NCBI GenBank assembly: GCA_037974335.1
Contig: CM075760.1
Location: forward strand, 58,557,812 to 58,621,811
Reading direction: 5' to 3'
Length of the DNA: 64,000 nt
Origin: Prionace glauca
Taxonomy: Eukaryota > Chordata > Chondrichthyes > Carcharhiniformes > Carcharhinidae
This document shows, piece after piece, positions 31,984 through 42,975 of the stretch (its first letter is position 1; the number at the start of each line of letters is the position of its first letter). Below the pieces are notes generated by a model, which did no database searches, was not told the origin of the DNA, and was given only the letters and a program-made list of their open reading frames with translations. The position numbers were made by a program, and so were the translations under genes.

Positions 31984-33040
31984 GTGTCAGTCACCAGTGG
32001 GGTGCCCCAGGGATCTGTTCTGGGACCCTTGCTGTTTGTCATTTTCATAAATGACCTGGATGAGGAAGTGAAGGGATGGGTAAGCAAGTTCGCTGATGAC
32101 ACGAAGGTCGGTGGTGTTGTGGATGGTCTGGAAGGATGTCAAAAGTTGCAGCAGGACATAGATAGGATGCAGGAATGGGCGGAGAAGTGGCAGATGGACT
32201 TCAACGCGGATAAATGTGTAGTCGTCCATTTCGGCAGAACCAACGGGATGAACGAGTACACTATCAAGGGCAGGAGTCTTAGTAGCGTTGAAGAGCAGAA
32301 GGATCTCGGGGTCCGGGTTCACAGGACTCTTAAATCGGCCTCGCAGGTGGACTGGCCTTCATTAATCGAGGGATTGAGTTTAGGAGTCGGGAGGTAATGC
32401 TGCAACTTTACAGACCCTTGTCAGGCCTCATTTGGAGTACTGTGCGCAGTTCTGGTCGCCTCACTATAGGAAAGACGTAGAAGCTATTGAAAGGGTGCAG
32501 AGGAGATTTACAAGGATGTTGCCTGGACTGGGAGGCATGCCTTATGAAGATAGGTTGAGGGAGCTGGGACTCTTTTCCCTAGAGAGGCGAAGGTTGAGAG
32601 GCGACCTGATAGAAGTTTATAAAATGTTGAGAGGAATAGATAGGGTGGACTCTCAGAGGCTATTTCCCCGGGTTGAAATGGTCGCTACGAGAGGACACAG
32701 ATTTAAGGTGCGGGGAGGGAAGTACAGAGGTGATAGAACATAGAACATTACAGCGCAGAACAGGCCCTTCGGCCCACGATGTTGTGCCGACCAGTTACAA
32801 ATGTTAGGGGTAAGTTTTTCACTCAGAGGGTGGTGAGTGAATGGAATCGGCTGCCGTCATCGGTGGTGGAGGCGACCTCGCTGGGGTCTTTTAAAAGACT
32901 TCTGGATGAGTATATGGGGTTTAATGGGATTGGGGGTTATAGATAGGTCTATAGATTGGTGGGGTTGATGTGATCGGCGCAACTCGAGGGCCGAAGGGCC
33001 TGTTTGTGCTGTAATGTTCTATGTTCTATGTGTCACCGAA
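31984..33040 (+). mobile_element. CR1 LINE fragment, second lineage, with a small CR1 tail inserted
   Basis: The plus strand reads VTSGVPQGSVLGPLLFVIFI, SKFADDTKVGG, HFGRTNGMNEY and, after an internal deletion near 32360 with a frame change, YCAQFWSPHYRKDVEAIERV and RLRGDLIEVYKMLRG. At 32733-32805 a separate short CR1 3' end ('gaacatagaacattacagcg') interrupts it. The 3' end is 'gtaatgttctatgttctatg'. Confidence 0.85.
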
Positions 33041-33084
33041 AGAGCAACCATTGGAAATCGCTCTATTGATAAATTTGGGCTTTG

Positions 33085-33185
33085 CTCATGATCCCGCCTA
33101 AAGCATTTTCAAATAAACTTCATTGCAGTGTTAATGTAATCCTCCTTGTAACACCGATAAATAAACATTAAAACAAAAAAAAAAC
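33085..33185 (+). mobile_element. SINE 3' tail fragment
   Basis: 'cttcattgcagtgttaatgt' followed by aataaacattaaaac and an A-run matches the SINE tail at 4540-4590. Confidence 0.7.
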
Positions 33186-34213
33186 ATGGAGAACCAGCTA
33201 CAGATGGTAAAAAACAGATACAGACTCCGAGGGTTATTTACAAGAAGCAGGTTTCAGAACACAAGGGGTCACATGTAAGCCTGCACACATCATTGTCGAC
33301 TACACAGTTCAAACACACATGGCTCCGTTCAGTGACTCTTCAAACCTTTAGCGTTAACCTCAGTGATAGTGTTTAAGAGAGACTGGGAAAGATGGTGAGG
33401 GAATGAGAGAGCATTATACTCAGCGGATAATTGAGCAAATGGGGGTATTTTCTGTGGAGCAGCAATTCTGTTCAGAAGTGATTGTCAGACTTGTATCCAA
33501 TCAAGGCAGGTTTGGAAAAGGTTGAAAAGGAGCAGAGACAATCGGCTCGCCCCTCAATGCGAGACTGGATGGCGGCATTTCCCCTGATCTTTATGCAGTG
33601 GAGGGAGCGATTAACAGACTGCGGTTTGAGCAGTCGACTGTTAGAGGATGCGATGGTTCATGCCAAACTGTAATGGGGACAATCTATAAGTAATTTTCAG
33701 AAACAAGTGGATAAATATTTGACCAGCAAATGGAAATTTTAAGAATATAAGATTTATTGAATGCAAGTGCCGATAAAGAATAAGTGGATAACCCATCAAC
33801 CGAGATAGTACGTGAGCAATGGGCCGAGAGGTCTGTTAACGCTATAACAGTTTACAATTTCAAGATTATGAACGGCTCTTTTCAATTAGAAAGACGCCAC
33901 AGCACAATTCTTGCAACACAATTTACTTTGTTGCTGCAGTGAGGAAGGAGATGCTCGGAAGCAGTGACGGTTCAAGTGGTTTCTGGGTTGAGAAACAGCC
34001 AATTGCTGAGTGGCACCGTGAGAAACGTCAGATACCGATATCCCATAATTATCCAATCGGTGATAGTGTGGCCCTTCGGTCTCACATTGAATGGGGGAAT
34101 GTGAAGGTCTCGCCGCTCCTCTCCCTCCCCAACATTCAGAGTCTGGGCCTCGGCAGCAAGTCCCAGTTTAGAAAATAGATCCTGATTGATGTTCTTGTGT
34201 ATCTTCATCAATC
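33186..34213. other. No gene recognised
   Basis: 33480-33840 has faint CR1-like C-terminal flavour ('ggccgagaggtctgttaacg') but nothing firm. The remainder is the upstream region of V2. Confidence 0.4.
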
Positions 34214-34629
34214 ATGAAGAGAAATCCCCGCAAAGAGCTACTTCCAGTTGGAGCTCTGATGCTGCTGATATTGTGTGAGTTTATTGATTTACTCAGACTG
34301 ATTATTTTTAACAATCTCTTCGTAACGTATAGTTTATGAGTGATTTTCTTCTGTTCACAGCTGTTCAGTGTGAGGATCAGAGCTCCCAACCTGAGCAGGT
34401 CGTGTCTCGGGAAGGGGAGCGGGTTGAACTCAGGTGTCAGCTCTCTGTTGCTGCAGGCGATGCAATAGCCTGGTACAGACAAACACTGAGAGGACCTCCG
34501 GCATTTACCAGGGGAATTCGACCAAAGGAAGTTACACACTGTCCTTTGACCGAGTAAAGAATTCCTACACCATGTCTATAGATGAGACGACGGTTCTGTT
34601 CTCCGGAATGTATCTCTGTGCGAAGCAGA
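34214..34629 (+). pseudogene. V2: TCR V segment with a frameshift in framework 2/3
   Basis: The leader exon 34214-34274 (MKRNPRKELLPVGALMLLIL) ends at a GTGAGT donor. The V exon starts at 34361 after ttctgttcacag. It reads SVQCEDQSSQPEQVVSREGE, C23 in ELRCQL, WYRQTLRGPPAF. Near 34505-34515 the frame shifts by one base, and the V continues in another frame as GSYTLSFDRVKNSYTMSIDE to MYLCAK. Conserved residues and splice sites are otherwise good, so the break is probably recent. RSS: CACAGTG, 23 bp, ACAACATCC. The domain is unlike the other V segments here and its class (TRA/TRD or another TCR V family) is uncertain. Confidence 0.75.
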
Positions 34630-34668
34630 CACAGTGAGACAAAGAGCGGACCCCCCTGTACAACATCC
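34630..34668 (+). promoter_or_regulatory. 23-RSS of V2
   Basis: Consensus heptamer CACAGTG (34630-34636), 23-bp spacer, nonamer ACAACATCC (34660-34668, two mismatches to consensus). Confidence 0.75.
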
Positions 34669-35088
34669 TGTTCACTGCTGTGTCCCCGCTGCACTTTTAA
34701 GTTTTCTGCAAATCAGAAATGCCGTTGATGTTCTTGAATGTTACTTTCCCACATTTAATGCTCTATCTAGATAGCGTTCTAACATCCTAAAGTTGTCATT
34801 AAAGATGCAGATTATCGAAGCATATTAAGTCTTTTTTTAAAAAACTGTTTCGTTGTTCCAAAAGCAAGTTAAAGAGACAGACAGAAAAATCTGTCTGTCA
34901 ATTATCTAAATAAATATTCTAGAAAAAGATAGGTAAATAGATTGATAAGAGGTAGAGATGTTCAGAGTCAGATGCAGACAGATAGGTGGATAGACTTATA
35001 GTTAACTTTCTTTTGCCAGTATGCGTAAGAACTTTATTTAATTATCCCAGTATGTATCTTTATATTAATTTTGTTCTTGTTTTCACAG

Positions 35089-35368
35089 CTGTATATTGTC
35101 ACTCGAAGACATTTCAGATATCGATGTATCGGGTAAATCAAGGACAGACCATCTCTCTTCATCACAATATTACTGTTACTGGGAATGAGTTTGTATTTTG
35201 GTACCGGCAATTCTCTGATCAAGCTCCAGAATATCTCGTTTCCATATTCAGAGATGGAACAACTGAGGGAAGATTTAAAGTATCTGTAGACAGTGAGAAA
35301 GGATCCACCGATCTCACTGTTAACACGATCGAACTGTGTGATGCTGCGGTGAATACAGTGCAGTGAGA
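35089..35368 (+). pseudogene. V3: decayed TCR V segment lacking both cysteines
   Basis: After an acceptor (ttgttttcacag) the frame reads FQISMYRVNQGQTISLHHNI, FVFWYRQFSDQAPEYLV and GRFKVSVDSEKGSTDLTVNT, a TCR V domain. The first cysteine is replaced by histidine (SLHHN), and the YYC region reads DAAVNTVQ then a stop, so neither half of the disulphide exists. No leader exon is obvious. The 23-RSS survives. Confidence 0.75.
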
Positions 35369-35407
35369 CACAGTGAAACAGAGAGATGCAAAGCCTGTAC
35401 AATAACT
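35369..35407 (+). promoter_or_regulatory. 23-RSS of V3
   Basis: CACAGTG (35369-35375), 23-bp spacer, ACAATAACT (35399-35407). Confidence 0.7.
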
Positions 35408-35619
35408 CACTCGACATGGGGACTATGGAGCCAACCATCCCGTGGCCTTTAGAACAGAGTATGTTTCAAGCCATATCGATAGAAAATGTTCTTCTTGTGA
35501 GTTATATGATGGAATTAAAACAATATAGTTTATTGCTTCTAACAATAGAACTTGCAGAAAAACCCACATTGGAAATATACAAATTACTCCTTGACTCAAA
35601 TAGAATAGGTGCAGGGTGA

Positions 35620-35692
35620 TGTGGCGGCGCGGGCTCGTTGGGCCGAAGGGCCTGTTTCCCGTGCTGGATTGTTCTTTGTTCTTTGTTCATCA
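35620..35692 (+). mobile_element. CR1 3'-end fragment
   Basis: 'ggctcgttgggccgaagggc', then ctgttt and repeated ttctttg tail units. Confidence 0.6.
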
Positions 35693-35702
35693 GAAAACTG
35701 AG

Positions 35703-35972
35703 ACAAATAGAACATAGAACATAGAACATTACAGCACAAACAAGCCCTTCGGCCCTCGAGTTGCGCCGATCACATCAACCCCACCAATCTATAGACCTAT
35801 CTATAACCCCCATCCCATTAAACCCCATATACTCATCCAGAAGTCTTTTAAAAGACCCCAGCGAGTTCGCCTCCACCACCGACGACGGCAGCCGATTCCA
35901 TTCACTCACCACCCTCTGAGTGAAAAACTTACCCCTAACATCACCTCTGTACTTCCCTCCCGGCACCTTAAA
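35703..35972 (-). mobile_element. CR1 C-terminal fragment, second lineage
   Basis: Reading minus: KFFTQRVVSEWNRLPSSVVE, then SFKRLLDEYMG and the 3' end with the ctatgttc tail. Confidence 0.8.
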
Positions 35973-36062
35973 TCTGTGAGAAGTCTCACAACACCAGGCT
36001 AAAGTCCAACAGGTTTAGTGCACGAGCTTTTGGAGCACTGCCCCCTCACCAGGTGAGTGGGA
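35973..36062 (-). mobile_element. Penelope-like 3' terminus fragment
   Basis: 'tctcacaacaccaggctaaa' and gtccaacaggttt match the 3' terminus of the other Penelope-like copies (compare 40228-40265). Confidence 0.65.
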
Positions 36063-36119
36063 GTTTGGCTCACAAATGGTATTGTATCAATATCAAGCAA
36101 CAAATGGAGAAAACTAAAA

Positions 36120-36330
36120 ACAATAATAAAGGTATCAGATATAGAAAAGTAACATTGATGTAATAAAACCCATAATAAACTGCTGCAATATAAACCCAGC
36201 GATATCATACAACAACATTCGAGAACAACATAGAGGATCATTGCTTCACTGATGACGTCCGCTTTCGTTAAACCTTGTAGAACCGTCAGTTCCCCCTGTA
36301 ACAGGTGACAGCTGGAGTTACAGGAAATAT
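36120..36330. repeat. Inverted duplication arm, outer part (mate at 44790-44990)
   Basis: Its reverse complement matches 44790-44990: 'tttcctgtaactccagctgt', cggttctacaag, and a T-rich stretch around gttgttgta/gttgctgca. It belongs to the same inverted duplication as V4 and V8. Confidence 0.7.
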
Positions 36331-37464
36331 CTGTGCGTCTTCACACCACAAACCGCAGTGTATTTAGAGCAAGAGTTTGTAAGTGAATTACGGAAGACCC
36401 AGCACAGAAGATCTTCTGGACAAGAAGTTTTGGGTTTGAAACCGCTTTGCAGCCTTTTGGCTACTGAGGTGTGTTCTTCACCTCGCCACCAAATGTTGAA
36501 TATCAGGGCCTGAATTCTTTCAGTATGCTTAATGGCAGGTCGTGAGAACAGGAGAGTTTCCTGCTCACACATACTGCAGGAGGTAATGAAAGCCACTGCA
36601 GTAATTTGTCAGGCAGAATCATGGAGCAATGTAATGGATGTCTGTAGTCACCTAGCACCACGTCAGGGCATGATGCCTGGGGGAATGAAGGGGGGGGGGC
36701 GGGTGGTGCGGACAGGAAATTAGAGAGTGAACTCTATAGAGCGTTGTATTCTAATATCACTCGGTAGTCTGAGTACGACGTTTAGGGCAACATGGATCGT
36801 CAATATGGCTTCTCAATGTAGCAGAAAGAGAAAGAGTGAGGATGGGAGGAAAGAGAGAGAGGGAAAGGTGTCTATTATTTGGTTCAAATTTGTGACAAGT
36901 TCAATGTAACCGGCACATATTTAAATTCCCCAATCCCTTTGCTCCAGGGTCAGAGTGACGAGAATTTCTGATTGAGAATTAAACATTTCCACTGCCTCCT
37001 GCAGTGATGAAGTTTGTAACCACAACAACTATAATGAAAATGAAATTCCTTAGGTTCGCAAGTCCCATTTGACCTCTGGAGTCTGTGAAAGGCACTACAT
37101 CAGTAAAAGTACGATCTCTTTTTTCGAGGGATACCTGTTTGTACAGGTTGCGTTCATTGTCTTTCTGTTTCCAGGGGAACCGATCATTTTCATTTTTAAT
37201 TTCATTTCCGTTATTTCAGTTTGGTTTTTTTTCCAGAATAGGTTAATGAATGGTCACCACGCACTGGGACTTCCCGGATTCTTTCTTCAGTCCCTTCAGA
37301 GATTCTTTCCCCTCCAGGAGAAACCGGCAGTCTATCCGGAATAACACTCCGGGAACTTACCGAGGAGACAGCGCAGTGTTTAGAAATGCTGCACCGTCAG
37401 AGCTGTCAGCCTCTCGATGACCTGTTAAATCTGGGGTACCGTCTTCCCTCTCAGGTGGAGGTGC

Positions 37465-37564
37465 CACATGGTCACTGTTTCCAAAAACAGCAAGAGAAAC
37501 ATCCTGTTCGGAATGTGTTCACCAATCACAATGACTGACACAGCCAGAGCACTACAATATTACT
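37465..37564 (+). pseudogene. Possible IgHV-like framework-3 remnant
   Basis: One frame reads HMVTVSKNSKRNILFGM then CSPITMTDTARALQYY and a stop where the conserved Cys would be. This resembles a heavy-chain-type framework 3 (TVSKDxSRNILxLQMxSLTxxDTAxYYC). No framework 1 or 2, leader or RSS is visible. It could be chance or another V type. Confidence 0.25.
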
Positions 37565-37804
37565 GAATGAAATAATATCATTGTGAGTCCAAAAATAGCT
37601 GCTGTGTTTATTACATAAAACACTTCGGGACATTAAAATTTACAAAAATATTCTCAAGCTCATTCTTTTAAGTGTCCCGGTGTTTTAATTTTGCAATATA
37701 TTTGTTATTCATAAAAATATTCTCAGTAAAGATTGAGAAGTCGCTACGATTTCAGGTTTCATTTCAGACTCACTCTGATCCGTTATGTTGCGTGAGGCTC
37801 TGAG

Positions 37805-37843
37805 AGTTTTTGTACAGGTTCAGCCCAGCTCTGAGTCTCTGTG
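37805..37843 (-). promoter_or_regulatory. 23-RSS of V4
   Basis: Reading minus: heptamer CACAGAG (37843-37837), 23-bp spacer, nonamer ACAAAAACT (37813-37805). The heptamer deviates at the sixth base, and V8 has the same variant. Confidence 0.85.
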
Positions 37844-38752
37844 GGTCTCAGTGCGCAGTAATACACCCCGGAGTCTGTCAGCTCTGTTTTAGACACTTGC
37901 AGCGGGACGGTGCGGGTTGTTTCATTGAGCTCCGCTGTAAAACGGTCCCCTGGCGATGTCTCTGTTTTGTCGCTGTATCTATTCCTCTTCAGCAGAAACT
38001 CCATGGACCCGCTGGAATGCTGTCGGTACCAGAATAAATAAGGAATGCTGGTACTTGTAGCTGTGTAATTACAGAGTAACTGAACAACATCTCCTTCAGT
38101 GACGGTGACTGCAGCCGGTGTCTGTGAAACAGAATCTCCTTCACAATGTCCTGTGAGGAAGCAAAGAAATATTAAACTAAATAATGCGACTTTACTCTGT
38201 CTCCCCTACCTACCCGCACCCCCCACTAGAATATGCCGTATTCTTGAGCAATAATCTCAAAAAGAAATCGCAAAGCACAACAAAAATATATTTCACAGTT
38301 CAGCGGATGGGAAGGGGAGGTGGTTGTGGCGATTAAATAAAGCTTCTATCACAAATATTCTGCTCTTTCTCACGAGATCAGTTCCTCGCCTTCAATTCTT
38401 GTAACTGGAAACAGCTCACGGTCTGTCTGTTTGAAGTGTGGTATTTGCCAAAGTTATTCACTGGTATCAGATGAGCTTCAACCTGAGACCAACTCATTCT
38501 CTCTCATTCCATGGGGGAATTGTGCCTAATCCCAACAGTGTTCAGTACTGAGACCAGCGAGATCCTGATAATTTTTCAATGTTGAGATCAATCTATTCCC
38601 TGTCCACTCACCCCTGCCCCTCGCACTGAGCGAAGCGCAGGATAGAATATAATGCATGGCAAAGATGTGTAGCACAGCGTGGATCCATTTGTGAACCTAC
38701 CGGTTAAAAGCGCTGCCGCTGTGAGGAATAAATGCAGAGTAAAATGAGACAT
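37844..38752 (-). CDS. V4: TCR V segment, open, minus strand
   Basis: Leader exon 38701-38752 (MSHFTLHLFLTAAALLT) ends at a GTAGGT donor. A 550-base intron follows. The V exon 37844-38150 starts after ttgcttcctcacag and reads EGDSVSQTPAAVTVTEGDVV, C23 in LLCNYT, W41 in YLFWYRQHSSGSMEFLL, RFTAELNETTRTVPLQVS and C104 in DSGVYYCALR. All V-domain landmarks are present and the frame is open. It lies opposite to most other V segments, so it would need to rearrange by inversion if D/J/C lie on the plus strand. V8 is a truncated inverted paralogue. Confidence 0.85.
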
Positions 38753-38759
38753 GTTTGTA

Positions 38760-40050
38760 GAGAGCTCGCGGCGAATTTGACCAGAACGGGTTGAATCTGA
38801 AGTTTTTTTAGTCAAGAGTGGAAAAGATTGAGTCATATCCGGGCCCCTGTTGATTGGTTTACTGCTGAAAATGTCATCAGGTGACGTCTAATCAGCTTCA
38901 AGTTTCTATGTACTTCAATGCAACCAATGATCTCATAGCTCCTTCATTTACAATTCATACAATTGGCCGAGAGATGAAAGGAATAAAGTGAATTTGGTCA
39001 TCCGGTGACAGGGGATTACTTTCCCCTTCAACTGTCATTTCAGGAACCGACTGGTCCCCTGAGCGTTGATGGCTTTGTTCTGACATGGAGAATGACAATA
39101 TCCATCCTCACAACAACATAACAAGGAGTTTGTTTTGAATCCTGTTTGGGAAAGCAGTTATGGTGGGGAAGGATTTTTTTTCTAAGTTGAGACATCGACT
39201 TCTTTAGAAGTGATAGAATAATGAATGGCCTAAGATATTTCCACACGATGCTCCCTCAATTTCTAACTTTGCAGTGTGTGAAATCCTGCTTCAGAGTGGG
39301 AATATAGCTTGCCACCCCATTGGACTGCTGATCAAAAGAGTGCCAAGCAGGGGAAAGCAGAAAAGATCGATATCTCCGATAAATGCTCTAATAAAACAAC
39401 GCAGGTGAGACGGGTCAGGGTGAGAAGAGCACAGGAAACCTGTGGGCGGGGCTACCATAGATAGTGTAGTCACAGGTAGACCTGGTCTGGAGAGAATTGA
39501 ACTCAATAATAATGTCACATTGGAATTCTATAACTTTGCCTGTCTGTAACAGTGGTTTCATTCCATATTGCGGACCAGTAGACTCGGACCAGGAGTGTCA
39601 GTGTTCTTAAATGATTCAATACTTTGCAAAATCTTTAACAGTGATGCGGATGGGAAGCTGAGCAGCTGTATTAGAGAGGTTCTGAATTAATGTACAAGGT
39701 AACAGAAAAAGCTTTAAATGTTTACGTTAAAGACTGGGAAAGGGAAATGCGCACAATTTCCATAAACCAGGAAAGGCAAGAACAGTTAGGAACAAATGGG
39801 CAGAGAAACGCATTGAAAATCAAAACAAGGGAGTTACGGAATCTCAAATCGACTTGTCAATGTTGTGTCCATTGCAAATGTAAGTTAAAATCATCAACTA
39901 ATGTAACTGTGAAACTGTACCACATCAGTTGTTGTTTCTGAGTGTTGTGTTTTGTTGTAATTCGATGAATCTCTGGCACTCTCACTGTGGAATCTGAATT
40001 AGGGGCGCGTGTGCGCGCCCTGCTGGCACCTAACTGGAACTGCCAATGTG
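38760..40050. other. No gene recognised
   Basis: Upstream region of V4 and downstream region of V5. I see no coding or repeat signal beyond short AT-rich runs. Confidence 0.4.
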
Positions 40051-40051
40051 G

Positions 40052-40091
40052 GGTTTTTGTACGGCATGCGTCATATCTCTGTAGCAGTATG
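40052..40091 (-). promoter_or_regulatory. Degenerate RSS of V5 (24-base spacer)
   Basis: Reading minus: CATACTG, 24-base spacer, ACAAAAACC (40060-40052). Confidence 0.6.
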
Positions 40092-40230
40092 GGCTTCATA
40101 GCACAGGAATACATGACGCTATCGGAGGTCACGGTATAACTGATCGTTAGCTTTGTAGTCTTGTTATTTTTATCAAGAACCATGTACACTGGAGCTTTCC
40201 AGGCCTGCTGACGGTACCAGTGCAGGAAGA
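40092..40230 (-). pseudogene. V5: 3' half of a TCR V segment cut by a Penelope-like insertion
   Basis: Reading minus, the V resumes at FLHWYRQQAWKAPVYMV and runs to TSDSVMYSCAMK. Everything from framework 1 to CDR1 is missing and replaced by the retroelement at 40231-40771. On the far side of that element, 40772-40807 holds an acceptor-like ttcattttcag followed by about 20 bases that may be the start of this V exon. The RSS has a weakened heptamer (CATACTG), a 24-base spacer and a perfect nonamer. Confidence 0.7.
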
Positions 40231-40771
40231 ATTCTTACAACACCAGGCTAAAGTCCAACCAGTTTATGTACGAGTAAACACACAAACTTTCGGAAACGCT
40301 ATTCCTTCGTCAGGTTTGTGGAAAGTTCTGATCAGAGAAGGGCATATAAAGACACACACAGTTTACAGAATACTGATTAGAATGCGAGTCTTTACAGCTA
40401 ACCTGCTATTCAAGTCTTAAATGTGCAGACAATGTGAGTGGAGATAGCATTAAACATAGGTTAAAGAGATGTGTATTGTCTCCAGACAGTACAGTTAGTG
40501 AGATGTTGCAAACCCAGGCAAGTCACGGGGGTTACAGATAATGCGACATGAACCCAAGATCCCTGTTGAGGCCGTCCTCATGTGTGCGCAACTTGACTAT
40601 CAGTCTCTGTTCAGCGACTCTGCACTGTCGTGTGTCATGAAGGCCGCCTTGGAGAATGCTTACCCGAAGATCAGAGTCCGAATGCCCGTGACCACTGAAG
40701 CGTTCGCCAACAGGAAGGGAACAGTCTTGCCTGGTGATTGTCGAGCGATGTTCATTCATCCGTTGTCGTAG
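40231..40771 (-). mobile_element. Penelope-like element, 3' part, 5'-truncated
   Basis: The minus frame (40759-40532) gives MNEHRSTITRQDCSLPVGER, the back of the GIY-YIG domain, ending LNRDLGFMSHYL. The 3' UTR runs to 40231 with 'acaacaccaggctaaagtcc'. It starts at gctacgacaacgg, inside the nuclease domain. Confidence 0.8.
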
Positions 40772-40869
40772 CGCCAGTTCTCAATTTTGGCATGCTGAAA
40801 ATGAAAGAAGATTAATATGTAAATGGCGAGCGATCACGAAACTCTGAGGTATAAATGAATTTGGCTGTC

Positions 40870-41255
40870 CTGGTCCAGAAATCACAAGGGGTTAGTGTGC
40901 AAGTACAGCAATTAATTAGAAAATAACATAGAATGTTATCACTTATTATGAGGGAATGTATTGCAAACATAGGCAGGGCATGTTTCCGTTATACAGGGCA
41001 TTTGTGAGACCATATTTGGAGAATTGTGCACAATACTTGCCTCCTTATCGAATGGTAATGCTTTAGAAAATATTCGAAGGTTTGTAAAACTATTACCAGA
41101 ATGAGTAGGTTATTTTACAAAGAAAGAATGGTGATGCTGGGTTGCATCCACTGGAGTTTAGAAGAGAAAGAGGTAACTTTATTAAAACCTTTCAAACCGT
41201 AAGAGCTGTTAACAGGGTGGATGTGGAGTGGATGTTTCCACTTGGCCAGAATTGT
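40870..41255 (+). mobile_element. Old CR1 remnant
   Basis: It retains 'gggcatttgtgagaccatat' (ALVRPY), tggagaattgtgcacaatac and MHPLEFRRERGNFIKTFQTV. Frames are broken. Confidence 0.65.
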
Positions 41256-41549
41256 AGCTGTTACTGGATATTTCTGTGTCTCTATGTTTCTCGGAGTGTA
41301 TCTGTCTGGGCTCTTGGTTCTGTGTCTGTTTCTGATGCGGTTGTACTGTCCACGGGAGGGCGTTCTGTGATCACTTACAAAACATCACGGCCTCCTTCTT
41401 CAGAAAGTTTCTATTGACCCATATAAAATGGGAGGGGAAATAAACCCCAGCCAATGGTATGGCATACTCCTTCTCTTTCAAATTCTCACATTCCAAATCG
41501 GTTATAGCCAGAGATTCGTGTTTCTGTTCCTGGAGTTCAGTCTGGAACC

Positions 41550-42030
41550 ATGAGGGTGAAAATATTTCTAACTCTGGTTATTGTCCTGATCGCAGGTCAG
41601 TGAAACTGGAATCTTCCAAAAGTACATCGTAATCCTTTTGCAATCTCCTTTTCCCATCGCTGTTTGATTATTGTCTTCCTCTTAATCCTAACCCACTGTG
41701 TGTCTGCTCTTTATCTTCAGAGATGAGTAACGGAGACTCGGTGTCCCAGTTGAAACCAAGAGTTGAAACAGCCGAGGGTGAAGATTCAGCAATATCCTGA
41801 AATTACTCTGTATCGAGTTCAGCTACAAGCTATGGCCTGTTCTGGTATCGCCAGTATCCACACCGAGCTCCTCAGTATCTGCTCAGAGCCGATAGTTCTG
41901 GGTTTAACGAGACGGCTCCCGGCTTTGAGCATTTCAGCGGGAATCTCAGCCTGAAACAAAGCACTTTTCACTTGTCCATGAAAGGTTTGAAGATGACAGA
42001 CAGCGCCGTGTATTACTGTGCACTGAGACC
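41550..42030 (+). pseudogene. V6: TCR V segment inactivated at the Cys23 codon
   Basis: Leader exon 41550-41595 (MRVKIFLTLVIVLIA) ends at GTCAGT. The V exon begins at 41721 after tttatcttcag and reads NGDSVSQLKPRVETAEGEDS, AIS, then TGA where the first conserved cysteine belongs, followed by NYSVSSSATSYGLFWYRQYP, GNLSLKQSTFHLSMKGLKMT and C104 in DSAVYYCALR. Apart from this single stop at codon 23 the domain is complete and both splice sites are good. The RSS is a perfect consensus. The stop could be a single-base change from TGC or TGT, or a sequencing error or allele. Confidence 0.85.
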
Positions 42031-42069
42031 CACAGTGAATAAGGCTCCCACGGACCTCATACAAAAACC
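42031..42069 (+). promoter_or_regulatory. 23-RSS of V6 (perfect consensus)
   Basis: CACAGTG (42031-42037), 23-bp spacer, ACAAAAACC (42061-42069). Confidence 0.9.
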
Positions 42070-42975
42070 GGTGTAAGTTCACATCATCAATGGTTCTGTA
42101 TAAAAAAGTGTTGCATCTTGTCGACATATACAGAGAATTAAGACCACAACACAGCCCGGTCTGAATTGTATTCCCTCGCTGAGGTTACGATCGTCACTGT
42201 TGAGAAATGTGACATTTGGCGCTCAGATTACTCCCGGATCAAACTCAATTACTTTCTAATCCAATACACACAAACACGCAGCTTTCCGGGGTGAATAACT
42301 TCATTAATTTGTACTCATCATCGTTCTGGATCAGGTGCCTAGCTGTAAGGCGACACATTTCCAAAGTGATCTGTTGTGAAATTCAGCTCCAGTGTTGTCC
42401 CATTCTAAAGTTCCTTGAGTAGAAATAATGACTGAAATCTGTCCTTTCCCGGGACAAGAGTAACTCCGGTGAAACCGTAGGTCGATTTGGAGTTCTGTGA
42501 CTTCTTATCCCATATTCATAAAACACCTCATTATTATTTATTGTCATGCTCTAGATGCACTCATTAGTATATGTTCATTAGATCGATGATAAAATATTTA
42601 ATTTTCCGCATTAATTAGAAAGAAAAATCGATCCAAAGAAATATTTTCACAATGAGTTCGGAGGAAAACGAGTTAAACCAAGGAACATACAGAATGAGGG
42701 AAAATGTGAGAGAGAGAAAGAGGGAGGAAGTGTAGACACCCACAGCCAGGGACGGAATGTGATTGGTGAGTGTCAGCCCTATTAAACCTTTCACTCACAG
42801 CGATTGGTCCACAGCTGACATCAGAGCTGAGACACCAGCCAATGGCAGCACTGATAACCGGCCCCCAGTTTCCCAATGATTGAAGCTGCCTCTGACCTGA
42901 GTTTACTCTGTGTTACAAGACTAGAAACAACAATACATTTTAAACAGTGTCGCCTTTTTCTTCCAGTCAGGATCC

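Noticed and set aside
37069-37344. Hydrophobic 91-codon frame between V3 and V4
   Set aside because: T-rich sequence giving Phe/Val-rich chance peptide, with no homology.
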